A DNA stretch of 64,000 nucleotides from Luteibacter rhizovicinus DSM 16549 (GTDB lineage Bacteria; Pseudomonadota; Gammaproteobacteria; Xanthomonadales; Rhodanobacteraceae): positions 4,678,001 to 4,742,000 of the forward strand of contig NZ_CP017480.1 of NCBI RefSeq assembly GCF_001887595.1, written 5' to 3'. The notes beneath the pieces were generated by a model. That model saw nothing but the letters and a program-made list of their open reading frames with translations. It was not told the DNA's origin and did not search any database. Of the stretch, positions 1-8,916 are shown one piece after another (the first letter of the stretch is position 1; the number at the start of each line of letters is the position of its first letter). Made by a program: the position numbers and the translations under genes.

Positions 1-673
1 ACGTGGTCACCGGAGCGGGCGGCGCGACCGGAGCGGCAGCGGGCGTCGGCGCGGGCTTCGCATCGGCGGATGCCGGCGACGACTGGGCCGCTGCCTGTGC
101 TGCTTCGGCACGCGCACGTTCGGCGGCCTGCTCGGCCTCCGCGCGACGACGTGCCTCGGCGGCCGCCTCTTCCTGACGGCGTGCCTCGGCTTCGGCGGCG
201 TGACGGGCCTCTTCGGCCTGGCGACGCTCGGCTTCCTCGCGGCGCTGTGCCTCGTCGCTCTCACGCTGGGCGTGCGACTCGGCGAGCTTGCGCGCGGCGT
301 CCTCACGTTCCGGATCGTGCGAGGCGTCGTCGGCAATCGTGCTGCGCTTGACGTAGGTACGCTTGGTGCGAACTTCGACGTTGACCGTCTTTGCCGCGCC
401 AGCGCCACGCCCCGTGCCGGAGCTGACCTTCAGCTCACCGACCGTGCGGCGCTTGAGGGTGATCTGGCGAGGCGCCGTCTCATCCGTTTCGGGAGCGGCG
501 TCGTTCTTGCCGTGCGTGCGACGCAGGAATCCGAGCAGCTTCACCTTTTCGGTGCTGCTGATGACCTGCTCCGCATCGGAGAATTTCATGCCGGCTTCGC
601 CAAGCTGTCCAAGCAGCTTGTCGACCGGGAGGCCCAATTGATGGGCGAGTTGTTTGATTGTGACGTCCGACAT
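1..673 (-). CDS. infB: Translation initiation factor IF-2, N-terminal part (cut by window edge)
   Basis: Cytosolic GTPase that brings formyl-Met initiator tRNA to the 30S subunit. Only the first 224 codons are present; the gene runs off the left edge. The start reads [14 protein letters not shown], the typical IF2_N helical domain, followed by a linker rich in Arg, Glu and Ala as in long gammaproteobacterial IF-2. The GTPase domains lie outside the window. It follows nusA after 133 nt on the same strand, the usual rimP-nusA-infB order. Confidence 0.93.
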   Translation of the reverse strand, partial: MSDVTIKQLAHQLGLPVDKLLGQLGEAGMKFSDAEQVISSTEKVKLLGFLRRTHGKNDAAPETDETAPRQITLKRRTVGELKVSSGTGRGAGAAKTVNVEVRTKRTYVKRSTIADDASHDPEREDAARKLAESHAQRESDEAQRREEAERRQAEEARHAAEAEARRQEEAAAEARRRAEAEQAAERARAEAAQAAAQSSPASADAKPAPTPAAAPVAPPAPVTT

Positions 674-806
674 CGTTCTTTATTCTCCGCCGTTCCCGCG
701 CGTAACCTTACGTGCCGACGATGACCCGTACGGCTGCCTCCATCCTTGGCGGGAGACCTCATGGCCTCCCTCGAGGCGTCCGTCCAGGACGCTTCCGGTC
801 TCGCGC

Positions 807-2321
807 TTAGCCACCCTTTTCCAGGCGGGCGATCATCGGAGCACGCGCAGCCATGATCAGCTGCGAAGCGCGTTCCTCTGTCATGCCATCGATATCGATG
901 AGTTCGTCGACGGCAAGGTCACCCAGGTCGTCCAGCGTCTTCACACCACGATCCGCCAGCGCGAAGGCGGTCGCATCGTCCATGCCGTCCAGACCGAGCA
1001 GTTCCTCGGAAGGCGGGTTTTCTTCCACACCTTCCTCGGCAGCCAGTGCCTCGGTCAGCAGGGCGTCGCGGGCGCGAGCACGGAGTTCCTCGACGATATC
1101 CTCGTCGAAGCCTTCCACGTTGAGCAGCTCGGCGCTCGGCACGTAAGCAATTTCTTCGATCGACGAGAAGCCTTCCTGCACCAGGATGCCGGCGATCTCT
1201 TCGTCCACTTCAAGCTTGTCCTGGAACAGCTGCAGGGCGGCGGCCTGTTCGGCCTCGCTCTTGGCCGTGACCTGGTCCTGCGTCATCACGTTGAGCTGCC
1301 AGCCGGTGAGCTTGCTGGCGAGACGCACGTTCTGGCCACCGCGACCGATCGCCTGGGACAGCTTGTCCTCGGCAACGGCGATGTCCATGGAGTGCTTCTC
1401 TTCGTCCATGATGATGGACTGGACTTCGGCCGGCGCCATCGCATTGATGACGTACTGCGCCTGGTTCTCGTGCCACAGGATGATGTCGACGCGCTCGCCG
1501 TTGAGCTCGTTCGACACGGCCTGCACGCGCGAACCGCGCATGCCGATGCACGCGCCGATGGGATCGGTGCGGCTATCGTGTGCGACGACGGCGATCTTGG
1601 CGCGGTCACCCGGATCACGGGCACAGCCCTTGATCTCGACCAGGCCCTGGCCGACTTCCGGCACTTCGAGCTTGAACAGTTCGATCATGAATTCCGGCGC
1701 GCTGCGCGAAACGAACAGCTGCGGGCCACGGACTTCCGACTTCACTTCGTACAGGTAACCGCGAACGCGGTCGCCGACGCGGGCCGATTCACGGGGAATC
1801 GTCTTGTCGCGCGGGATGAAGGCTTCGGCATTGCTGCCGAGGTCCAGGTAAACATTGCCGCGCTCGACGCGCTTGACGATACCGGTGACGAGTTCGCCCA
1901 CGCGATCGACGAAGGCGTCGACCACCTGCTGACGCTCGGCTTCGCGAACGCGCTGCACGATGACCTGCTTCGCAGCCTGCGCGGCGATACGGCCGAACTC
2001 GGCGTTCTCGACCTGGTGCTCGATGGCACCGCCGATCTCGGCCACTTCGCCTTCACCGGCTTCGTCTTCGGCATCCATCAGACGGATCTGGTAGGACGGA
2101 TCCTCCATCTCGACGTCGTCGGCGACGATCTCCCAGCGACGGAAGGTCTCGTAATCACCCGTGTTGCGATCGATCTCGACACGGATGTCCGGATCCTCAT
2201 CGGGGTAGCGCTTCTTGGCGGCCGAGGCCAGCGCCGCTTCCATGGCGTCAAAAATGACTTCGCGCGGTACGCCCTTTTCGTTGGCGACCGCGTCGACTAC
2301 CAGCAAAAGTTCTTTGCTCAT
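807..2321 (-). CDS. nusA: Transcription termination/antitermination factor NusA
   Basis: RNA polymerase-binding factor controlling pausing, termination and antitermination. The 504-residue protein starts [17 protein letters not shown] and shows the N-terminal RNAP-binding domain, an S1 domain (about 135-200), KH domains with [10 protein letters not shown] and [11 protein letters not shown], and two C-terminal acidic helix-hairpin-helix repeats as in E. coli. An in-frame ATG 11 codons upstream exists, but this start has GGGAG about 9 nt before it and matches the family N-terminus. It lies 45 nt after rimP, probably in one transcript with infB. Confidence 0.97.
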   Translation of the reverse strand: MSKELLLVVDAVANEKGVPREVIFDAMEAALASAAKKRYPDEDPDIRVEIDRNTGDYETFRRWEIVADDVEMEDPSYQIRLMDAEDEAGEGEVAEIGGAIEHQVENAEFGRIAAQAAKQVIVQRVREAERQQVVDAFVDRVGELVTGIVKRVERGNVYLDLGSNAEAFIPRDKTIPRESARVGDRVRGYLYEVKSEVRGPQLFVSRSAPEFMIELFKLEVPEVGQGLVEIKGCARDPGDRAKIAVVAHDSRTDPIGACIGMRGSRVQAVSNELNGERVDIILWHENQAQYVINAMAPAEVQSIIMDEEKHSMDIAVAEDKLSQAIGRGGQNVRLASKLTGWQLNVMTQDQVTAKSEAEQAAALQLFQDKLEVDEEIAGILVQEGFSSIEEIAYVPSAELLNVEGFDEDIVEELRARARDALLTEALAAEEGVEENPPSEELLGLDGMDDATAFALADRGVKTLDDLGDLAVDELIDIDGMTEERASQLIMAARAPMIARLEKGG

Positions 2322-2366
2322 TGCCGCTACTCCCGTAAGGATGCCCCGCGGCACCCCGTCGTTTCG

Positions 2367-2912
2367 TTATTTGGGTTTCTTTCCGCCCGGCGTGGGCTTG
2401 GGCTTCGGCGCGTAGCCGAGAGCCACCCAGTCGGGAACCACGCGGGCGCTTTCGACGTCCGCATGCTCGAATTCGAATCGGCCAGCCTCGCCCTCGACCA
2501 CAATGTGCTCGCCATTGATTTCAATGACGTTGCCTTTGAGGCGCCGACGACCCTCGATCGGGGCCTTCAGCAGCACTTTGACTTCCTGGCCGCTCACGCG
2601 AGCGAACTGCTCCGCCGTGAACAGGGGGCGGTCGATGCCGGGAGAGGAGACTTCTAATACATAGTTGCCAGGGATCGGATCTTCAACGTCCAGATAGGCG
2701 GAGAACTCGCGGCTCGCGGCCTCGCAATCCTCCACCGTCACTTCGACCGGCAGCTCCGCCGCTTCGCGACGCTCGCGTTCGGCGCCGAGCACGTCCAGGT
2801 AGACGCGCAGCGTTTGTTGCCCGTCGGACGGGGCGAAATCCATACCCAGCACTTCGAGGCCGAGTTCAGCCACGATGTCTGAAAAGCGTTGTGTAAGTGC
2901 GTTGGTATCCAC
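2367..2912 (-). CDS. rimP: Ribosome maturation factor RimP
   Basis: Needed for 30S subunit maturation; cytosolic. A GTG start ([14 protein letters not shown]) with AGGT 5 nt upstream gives 181 residues. The reading frame stays open far upstream, but that part has no family resemblance. Recognisable RimP signatures are GLEVLGMDF near the N-terminus, the [14 protein letters not shown] segment, and a C-terminal SH3-like barrel ending in a basic Pro/Lys tail. First gene of rimP-nusA-infB here. Its upstream region carries several hairpins (separate entry). Confidence 0.93.
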   Translation of the reverse strand: MDTNALTQRFSDIVAELGLEVLGMDFAPSDGQQTLRVYLDVLGAERERREAAELPVEVTVEDCEAASREFSAYLDVEDPIPGNYVLEVSSPGIDRPLFTAEQFARVSGQEVKVLLKAPIEGRRRLKGNVIEINGEHIVVEGEAGRFEFEHADVESARVVPDWVALGYAPKPKPTPGGKKPK

Positions 2913-3248
2913 GTTACCTGCGGTTTTTCCATTCGCCAGAAACAAAAAAAGGGCGCGAGCGGCCCATTCCATTACGTCGCCGATGTATCCGACACTTTCC
3001 TCCAGCGCCCGCCGCGATGCCCTGACGGCGCTCACAGTGTGTCGCAGGGCGCCTCCGTGCGCCCAACAAAAAAGCCTCACGAGGAGGCTTTCTTGTAAAA
3101 AGAAAGTTCCTGAAGCGCCCACTGGGTCAGGCCTAAACCGGGGCCCAACGGCGCTTAAGATTCACCAAGTCTATCGTATTTTAATGTCTTCGTGCAAGGT
3201 CGACGGTCCCGCCCTAGAATGGCCCCAGGGGCGAAACCGGGGGACAGG
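2913..3248 (-). promoter_or_regulatory. Structured leader between rimP and the divergent diguanylate cyclase gene
   Basis: This 336-base gap holds no gene. Read on the minus strand towards rimP it contains a weak CTTTCTT/AAGAAAG hairpin (about 3084-3102), a clear intrinsic terminator at 3067-3093 (AAGCCTC stem, CTCGT loop, T-run), a GGGCGC/GCGCCC hairpin (about 3046-3063), and a short GGGC/GCCC hairpin followed by seven T (2941-2963) about 30 nt before the rimP start. The first hairpin shares bases with the terminator stem. Either this is an attenuator-like leader, or the terminator is left from an upstream gene that moved away. No convincing -35/-10 pair was found. Confidence 0.5.
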
Positions 3249-4400
3249 ATGGATGGTACGGCGAATCTCGACGTCCACACGTTAGGCATCATCGGCCTGG
3301 CCGTGGGCGCGACCATTGCGTTGAGTTTCACCCTGCTCAGTATGGTGCTGCGCGGGATGCTCGCCCTGCACATCTGGGCTGGCGCGTTCTGGCTACTCAC
3401 CCTGGCCGGCCTGGCCGAGGGCTACGACGAAAATGGCAGCTTTCTCTCGGCTATCGTCGGGAGCGTACTGATAGCCGCCGCCAATGGCGCCATGCTCGGC
3501 GGCATCGCCATCCACATCAAGTACCCCCTGCGCTGGCGCTGGCCGGCCATGCTGATCGCGCTGTTCCTCGCGATCCAGGTCGCGTTCTTCATCGCGCCCC
3601 CGCCCCAGGCGGTCGAGGCGACGGTCTTCGGCGTGAAGAGCATCATCTGGGATGTCTGGATGATCTGGCTCCTATTGTTCCGGGCACCGCGCGAATTGAA
3701 GACGGGCTGTGCGTTCACTGCGCTGGTCTTCGTCATCGACACCTTCTTCTATCTGGCGCGGGCGGCGATCTCATTGCACCCTGAGATGGCCTCGCACGCC
3801 ATGCTTGCGTCGATCCTGACCACGTCCAACTACCTGTTCGGCATCCTCTGCACGTTCCTGCTGAGCACCGGCTTCACCCTGATGCTGGCCCAGCGCCTGG
3901 TGCACGACCTGCGCTGCGCCGCCGAAATCGACGGGCTCACCGGCCTGCTCAACCGCACCGCCGTCGTACGCGAGTCCAACCGTCGTCTCGCGACCACACG
4001 GGGCCGCACCAACTCCGCCCTGCTCTTCGACCTGGACAACTTCAAGGCGGTGAACGACTCCTGGGGCCACGCCGGTGGCGACGCCGTGCTCAAGCACTTC
4101 GCCGAGACCGTCCGCGCCAGCGGCATCCCGGAACACGCCCTGTTCTCCCGTTACGGCGGCGAGGAATTCCTGCTACTTCTGCCCGGCGCCTCGCCGAACA
4201 CCGCCAGCAGCCTGGCGGAGAGCCTGCGCACCCGGATCGAAAGCGCCCCGGCACCCTATTCGGGCGAATGGATCGCCTTCACCACCAGCGTCGGCGTCTG
4301 CAGCTCGACCGACCCCGAGGTCCACGTACTCATCCAGGCCGCGGACGAAGCGCTCTATCGGGCGAAGAACGCCGGACGGAATCGGGTCGAAGTGGCTTAA
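3249..4400 (+). CDS. Membrane-anchored diguanylate cyclase (GGDEF), no I-site
   Basis: Makes cyclic di-GMP from two GTP at the inner membrane. The 383-residue protein has about six or seven hydrophobic segments in residues 10-200, then a GGDEF domain beginning near DGLTGLLNRTAV with an intact RYGGEEF active site (about 301-307) and a DLDNFKAVND metal-binding segment. The RxxD inhibitory site expected five residues before GGEEF is absent (PEHA). The start follows a GGGGGACAGG ribosome site; an in-frame start 19 codons upstream is less likely. Divergent from rimP, convergent with the GFA-family gene. Confidence 0.9.
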   Translation: MDGTANLDVHTLGIIGLAVGATIALSFTLLSMVLRGMLALHIWAGAFWLLTLAGLAEGYDENGSFLSAIVGSVLIAAANGAMLGGIAIHIKYPLRWRWPAMLIALFLAIQVAFFIAPPPQAVEATVFGVKSIIWDVWMIWLLLFRAPRELKTGCAFTALVFVIDTFFYLARAAISLHPEMASHAMLASILTTSNYLFGILCTFLLSTGFTLMLAQRLVHDLRCAAEIDGLTGLLNRTAVVRESNRRLATTRGRTNSALLFDLDNFKAVNDSWGHAGGDAVLKHFAETVRASGIPEHALFSRYGGEEFLLLLPGASPNTASSLAESLRTRIESAPAPYSGEWIAFTTSVGVCSSTDPEVHVLIQAADEALYRAKNAGRNRVEVA

Positions 4401-4527
4401 GCGTGAGGCCGCGCGGGGACGGATGGCTTTCAGGGCATCGCCGATCGCGCGCTCCGCGCATTCCAGTTCGTAGTTCTGCTGCAGATGCCCTCCCCTCGCG
4501 TAGGGGGCCATGGGAAAGCGATGCTGG

Positions 4528-4950
4528 TTAACCGAGGAAACGAACATCGCCGATCCAGTTCGCCTCACGACGGGCCAGCCGTTCAGATTCCTCTTCGCCG
4601 TCGAAATTCACATCGCCGATCACCAGTCGCGACGCGTCGAAGTCGTCGAACGAGTTGACGTTGACGACGGCATACAGCCTTCCGTCGATACGGCTCGTCG
4701 AGCAGGCGACCACACCGCATACCTTGCACACATGGAAGTCGGCGGTCTTCGTTCCGAAGGCATACGCCTCAACCAGCGACGCATCCTTGCGATGAACCGT
4801 CAGTCCGGCGGCGGCATTCGCCGTCCACCTCGCACCATGCTTCACGCAGAAGGTGCATGAGCAGGCCCGGGCGGCGATCGTCTCCGATGCGACCGGCCAG
4901 ACCAACTCGAATGAAAGGTTGCCGCAGTGACAGCTACCGTGGATCAGCAT
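4528..4950 (-). CDS. GFA/CENP-V family zinc protein
   Basis: A 140-residue protein of the glutathione-dependent formaldehyde-activating (GFA) fold, a small zinc-binding beta protein. Cysteines fit the family: CHCG at 7-10, CSCTFC at about 30-35, and CKVC at about 94-97. The family includes glutathione S-(hydroxymethyl) synthase, but most members have no proven substrate and this one is too generic to assign. A GGGAG ribosome site lies 8 nt upstream. It lies 49 nt downstream of the S41 peptidase gene on the same strand, so co-transcription is possible. Confidence 0.88.
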   Translation of the reverse strand: MLIHGSCHCGNLSFELVWPVASETIAARACSCTFCVKHGARWTANAAAGLTVHRKDASLVEAYAFGTKTADFHVCKVCGVVACSTSRIDGRLYAVVNVNSFDDFDASRLVIGDVNFDGEEESERLARREANWIGDVRFLG

Positions 4951-4998
4951 GTATCGCTCCCGGGTGATCGAGTCGAAAACGGAGCCGAGGATACGCTC

Positions 4999-6435
4999 CT
5001 AACGGGAGGCATTGCTCGCGCCCGCCGGGCACGTGCGTCGAAGCCATGTCGAAGCCGTCGTCTCGGCCACCGCATCCTCGGCAGCTTCGTCGGGCTCCAA
5101 GACACCGCCGTAGCGATGACCGTCGCGATCCCGGTCGATCGTCGTCATGAGAAGGATCTCGCTGCCGTCCGGCAACGGAAACGCCGAATTACCGCTCGAC
5201 AATCCGGCCGTTTCCGCGCCGAACGATCGGGTGTTCGGTCGTCCCCGGAAGGCCACCGCGACCGCCTCGCCCGAGCTGGCCGTGTGCGGGCCCGTCAAGA
5301 CCGCGACCGGCACGGCGGACTGATCCACGGTCGTCGTGCCGATGACCGGAAACGGGATGACGTGTCCATTGGCCTGCTCAAACGAGGCTGCCGGTGACGC
5401 CCCGAGCAACGGCCGCAACCCGGCCAACATGGGACGCATGTTGCCGCCACTGTCCCCACGAAGATCCACGACCCATCCACAACGCGGCGAAAGCTCCACG
5501 ATGGCTTTCGACATCGTCGCGGCGAAGTTTGCCGACAGGGTCGGGTCCGTACCCATGAAACCCGGCATGGCGATGTAGCCAAGATCGTCACCGCGCCGTT
5601 CGACCGTGGCAGCGCCCGGGGGCTGGCCGCTGTGCCGATAGGCCGTCGCCCTGTCCGCATCCATCCAGAAGCTGTGGTGGTCGTTCAACGATGCGAGCAA
5701 CACCTTGATTGCCGCGTGCACATCGGAGAGCCTTCCCGCCGTGCCTGCGCGCGCCCTCACCTGAGGCTCGATGCTGGACCAGTCGATATCCCGTGCGTGG
5801 TACGCGTTCTTACGAATAGTGTCGATCGCGGCATCCAGGGTCGGCTCGGCAAGCGACGAGGACGGCTCTTCGCCCAGATCCTGGAAGATGAGCCGATCGG
5901 CCGTAACCTCGCCATGCTTCTCCAGGAGCACGCCGAAGGCGATGCGATCCACATCGTCCGGCACATCGATCTCGACCTGCCGATGCGCGGGGCCGGCACG
6001 GTCGTTGACCAGATCCTTCTCCGAGTTCATAAAGGCACGGGATTTTCCCGCGGCATCCGCACGTAGCCAGATCGCGGCACCGTCGATGGAACCGTGTGTT
6101 GTCAGGTCGGCAGACAGGCGAAGGCGATGGTGATGCAGCGACGTCCCGTCGACATTCGCCGTGGCCGAGCCAAAGGGCTTTTCCTCGCCATCCTTAGTGG
6201 TCAGGCGCACCGTCGCGCCTGCCGCATCACGTGCGTTACCCGTGACCTGGACCGCGTAGGCAGCCCAGGGAAAGGCCTTGAAGGTTGGGACATCCGTCGA
6301 AGCGGTCTGCGCTTCAACGATCCCTGCCCCGGTAGCCGTCACCGCAACAACCATCAGGCACCCAGCGGCGAACTCGCGAGAACGCGCCAGCCAGCCGCAC
6401 TCTTCTCCATCACGTGTACGTCCGTGCACAGGCAC
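4999..6435 (-). CDS. Secreted S41-family (C-terminal processing-like) serine peptidase
   Basis: A 478-residue exported protein with a hydrophobic signal segment around residues 22-43 ending near VEAQ. An N-terminal beta-rich domain is followed by an S41 peptidase core (about 200-460): a DDLGYIAMPGF strand, WVVDLRGDSGGNM and the nucleophile region TASSGEAVA. The architecture (no PDZ visible) resembles periplasmic or outer-membrane tail-specific-protease relatives; the substrate is unknown. The start chosen is GTG; a downstream ATG inside the signal segment is possible but would remove the basic N-region. Confidence 0.83.
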   Translation of the reverse strand: MPVHGRTRDGEECGWLARSREFAAGCLMVVAVTATGAGIVEAQTASTDVPTFKAFPWAAYAVQVTGNARDAAGATVRLTTKDGEEKPFGSATANVDGTSLHHHRLRLSADLTTHGSIDGAAIWLRADAAGKSRAFMNSEKDLVNDRAGPAHRQVEIDVPDDVDRIAFGVLLEKHGEVTADRLIFQDLGEEPSSSLAEPTLDAAIDTIRKNAYHARDIDWSSIEPQVRARAGTAGRLSDVHAAIKVLLASLNDHHSFWMDADRATAYRHSGQPPGAATVERRGDDLGYIAMPGFMGTDPTLSANFAATMSKAIVELSPRCGWVVDLRGDSGGNMRPMLAGLRPLLGASPAASFEQANGHVIPFPVIGTTTVDQSAVPVAVLTGPHTASSGEAVAVAFRGRPNTRSFGAETAGLSSGNSAFPLPDGSEILLMTTIDRDRDGHRYGGVLEPDEAAEDAVAETTASTWLRRTCPAGASNASR

Positions 6436-6551
6436 TCCACCGGTCCATGGATAGGGAGCCGATCATGCAACGATGCCACGACGGTGTCACGGCCCCTGCG
6501 CACATTTCGCGCCGCAGATAAATGCGGTCGCCAAGGCGCCATACTTGGCCG

Positions 6552-7181
6552 ATGGAAGACGATGCTCCCTACCCCCGCTTCGCCTCGCGTGGCAAGGCGT
6601 ATGTCTATGTGCTGCCGTGCCGCGACGAGGACCTTTTGAAGGTCGGCTTCTCGCGTGATCCGTTCACGCGATTCAGCACCCTGCATCGCCGCTTCTACGA
6701 CTTCTTCGATCTCGAACGCGGGCTGCTTCTCGACGCCGAGCTCGTGGTCCACGCGCGGCGCATCGAGCGACGGCTGATCGAGACGTTTTCCGAGCAGCGG
6801 GCCATGGCACCGCTCGTCGTGCCGGTATCGGCGGCTGGCCATACGGAATGGTATCGGGGCGTTCATGCGGAGGTCGCCGCCCTGCTCGATGACGTCGCCA
6901 GCGCGGAGGGTCTGACCCTGGACCGAAGCCTCGTTCCCTGGCTGCGCGGTTACCTGAACGAACGCGCCGATCGCCTCCACGACTGGTCCGCACGCATCGT
7001 CGACACGCTCGATTGGGCTGCGCACAACGCGCCGGACGATCGCGGTGCCGAACGCCTGCGCCGGGCGCTTATCGATACGCTGGACATGTTCATCGCCGCC
7101 GGGGTGAGCGTGGAACCGTTGCTTCCCGATCGCGTGGTCGAGTGGTACGCGAATGGCGCACACCGGCGCCTCTTCGACTGA
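6552..7181 (+). CDS. GIY-YIG-like (T5orf172/MUG113-type) domain protein
   Basis: A 209-residue protein whose N-terminal half matches the T5orf172 branch of the GIY-YIG superfamily: AYVYVLPC stands for the GIY strand, LKVGFSRDPFTRF for the YIG strand with its Arg, and ERRLIETF for the catalytic-Glu helix. The C-terminal half (about 105-209) is helical and unassigned. Family members include DNA-cleaving enzymes and proteins of unknown role; no methylase or phage gene is nearby. The start is uncertain: an in-frame ATG at 6522 also exists and neither has a good ribosome site. Confidence 0.7.
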   Translation: MEDDAPYPRFASRGKAYVYVLPCRDEDLLKVGFSRDPFTRFSTLHRRFYDFFDLERGLLLDAELVVHARRIERRLIETFSEQRAMAPLVVPVSAAGHTEWYRGVHAEVAALLDDVASAEGLTLDRSLVPWLRGYLNERADRLHDWSARIVDTLDWAAHNAPDDRGAERLRRALIDTLDMFIAAGVSVEPLLPDRVVEWYANGAHRRLFD

Positions 7182-7184
7182 CGA

Positions 7185-8183
7185 TCAGGCGAGCGCGTCG
7201 CGCGACCGGCTCGGCGGTTCGGCGTGCAAGCGCCCCCAGGCCCTTCGCAACTGGCGAGCGGAGCCAAAACCCGAGCGCTCGGCGACGGCCTCCATGTCGA
7301 GTCGCGAGCCGGCGAGCAGTTCACTGGCAAGGGCGACCCGCATGCGGTTCACGTAGTCGGTGACACTCATGCCGGCGTGTTCATTGAACAGGCGCGACAG
7401 GTGGCGCGGACTGGTGGCCGCTTCGCGCGCCAGCGCCGGCACCGTCCAGTCGCGCGCCGGATCGCCGGCGACTGCATCCTGTGCGCGATGGATCGACGGG
7501 TGCATGTGGTTGCGCCCTTCCAGCCAGGGCGAAAGCTGCGGATCGCCTCCCGCCCGGCGCAGGTACACAACAAGAAACCGAGCGACCGCCAGGGCACATC
7601 CCGGCCCCACTTCACCCGCAACGACATGCAACATGAGATCGATGCCAGCAGTGATACCGGCACTCGTCATCCGCTCGCCGTCCACCACGTAAAGCCGGTT
7701 CTCGCGCACTTGGGCAGCGGGCGCGTCGTGGGCGAGTTCAGCGACGCAACCGTGGTGCGTCGTGCATTCGAAGCCGTCGAGCAGACCCGCTCTTCCCGCC
7801 AGCAAGGCACCGGAGCAGATCGTCGCGAGCCGGATGCCCGGTCGAACCACACGGCCAAGCCAGGCGACGATCGCGGCCTCGTACTGATCGTTCTGCGCCG
7901 CTGTGGTCACCGGCTCGCCCAATGGTACGTCGGCATGCCCTGGGACCACGAGCATGGCGCCGTCCGGCAAACGCGCGGGCAAAGGCGCGATGCCCGTCAC
8001 CGCCAATCCGATCGAACTGCCGAGCTTGCGCGCCGGCCCGACGAAGCGGACATCGAAACGCACGTCCTCCTGCTCGAGGTTGGCCTTGCGCAGCACCTCG
8101 ATCGGTCCCGCCACGTCGAGCAGCAGCACGCGCGGCGGCAGCACGACGAAGACGGGAATGACACGAGGTGCGGCGCGTTTCAT
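7185..8183 (-). CDS. GlxA-type transcriptional regulator (DJ-1/PfpI-like plus AraC HTH)
   Basis: A 332-residue cytosolic regulator. The N-terminal part (about 10-190) is a class I amidotransferase-like/DJ-1 domain with the nucleophile-elbow region ATICSGALLAGRAGLLDG, likely a ligand sensor. The C-terminal part (about 230-330) is an AraC double helix-turn-helix (ATSPRHLSRLFNEHAGMS, VAERSGFGSARQLRRAW). Its ATG overlaps the stop of the upstream hydrolase by one base (TGATG), so the two are translationally coupled. The start is chosen for that overlap; the frame extends further upstream inside the hydrolase gene. GlxA-type regulators often control small-metabolite catabolism, but the ligand is unknown. 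Confidence 0.88.
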   Translation of the reverse strand: MKRAAPRVIPVFVVLPPRVLLLDVAGPIEVLRKANLEQEDVRFDVRFVGPARKLGSSIGLAVTGIAPLPARLPDGAMLVVPGHADVPLGEPVTTAAQNDQYEAAIVAWLGRVVRPGIRLATICSGALLAGRAGLLDGFECTTHHGCVAELAHDAPAAQVRENRLYVVDGERMTSAGITAGIDLMLHVVAGEVGPGCALAVARFLVVYLRRAGGDPQLSPWLEGRNHMHPSIHRAQDAVAGDPARDWTVPALAREAATSPRHLSRLFNEHAGMSVTDYVNRMRVALASELLAGSRLDMEAVAERSGFGSARQLRRAWGRLHAEPPSRSRDALA

Positions 8184-8746
8184 CAGGCGGCCTTGCGAAG
8201 CGCCCCGGCGAGCGCCTCCTCGACCGTGGCGATACGCGCGAAGCGATCTTCCAGCACCAGCTCGGTGCGTGCACGAATCTCGGCAGCGCTCCACTCGCGA
8301 CCGGTGCGATCCGTCATGGGGAAGGTCAGTGTCGCCTCGCCCACGTAATCGACCTCATAACCGAGGTCCGAGGCATGCCGGGTGGTCGTTTCGCAGCACT
8401 GTTCCGTACGGATACCCGACACGATGACGCGACGGATGCCGTGCTCAACCAGCCATACATCGAGTCCGGAGCCGACCAGGGCGCTGTGCCGCTGCTTGCG
8501 GAAGGTGACCGCGGGCTCGATGTGCAAAGGCGCCAGGGTCGTCACGAAACCCGACGCCTCGGAGAACGGACCGCTCGCCTCCACATGGAAGATACGAACC
8601 ACGGAAATGCCGGCCTTTCTCGCGCCATCGATGAGCGCTTGCTGGCGATCGATATACGTGGCCACGTCCTCGTCCCGCCAGTAAGGGCGCTGGCGAAAGG
8701 ATTCCTGGGCATCGATGACGATCAGGGCGGTGTCGGAAACAGTCAT
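8183..8746 (-). CDS. Isochorismatase-like cysteine hydrolase
   Basis: A 187-residue cytosolic hydrolase of the isochorismatase/nicotinamidase superfamily. The triad is visible: Asp in ALIVIDAQ (about 11-13), Lys in TFRKQRHSAL (about 83), and Cys in RTEQCCETTTRHA (about 117). Members cleave amides such as nicotinamide or hydantoin breakdown products, or vinyl ethers; the sequence does not decide. Start MTVSD has AAGAGG at a normal distance, whereas the ATG three codons earlier abuts it. First gene of a two-gene unit with the GlxA-type regulator, which may control it. Confidence 0.87.
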   Translation of the reverse strand: MTVSDTALIVIDAQESFRQRPYWRDEDVATYIDRQQALIDGARKAGISVVRIFHVEASGPFSEASGFVTTLAPLHIEPAVTFRKQRHSALVGSGLDVWLVEHGIRRVIVSGIRTEQCCETTTRHASDLGYEVDYVGEATLTFPMTDRTGREWSAAEIRARTELVLEDRFARIATVEEALAGALRKAA

Positions 8747-8857
8747 GGCGAGCATCCTCTTGGGGGAATGGATCGCATTTTCCGCTTACCGTTGCAAGAG
8801 GGAGAGGTCCAGGCGGGACCATTGCCGGACAATTCACGCCATAGCTCCCTGTAGGAG

Positions 8858-8893
8858 CAAAAAAACAAAGCGCCCCTTCTTGCGAAGGGGCGC
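8858..8893 (-). terminator. Intrinsic terminator after the sedolisin gene
   Basis: Perfect 10-bp stem GCGCCCCTTC/GAAGGGGCGC (arms 8870-8879 and 8884-8893) with a four-base loop, followed on the minus strand by TTTGTTTTTTT. It lies 23 bases after the sedolisin stop codon. Confidence 0.93.
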
Positions 8894-8916
8894 CCTCTTC
8901 CTCACTCAAACCACGA

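Noticed and set aside
654..2657. A 667-codon plus-strand open frame across nusA and rimP
   Set aside because: Antisense shadow of nusA; no family resemblance and no ribosome site.
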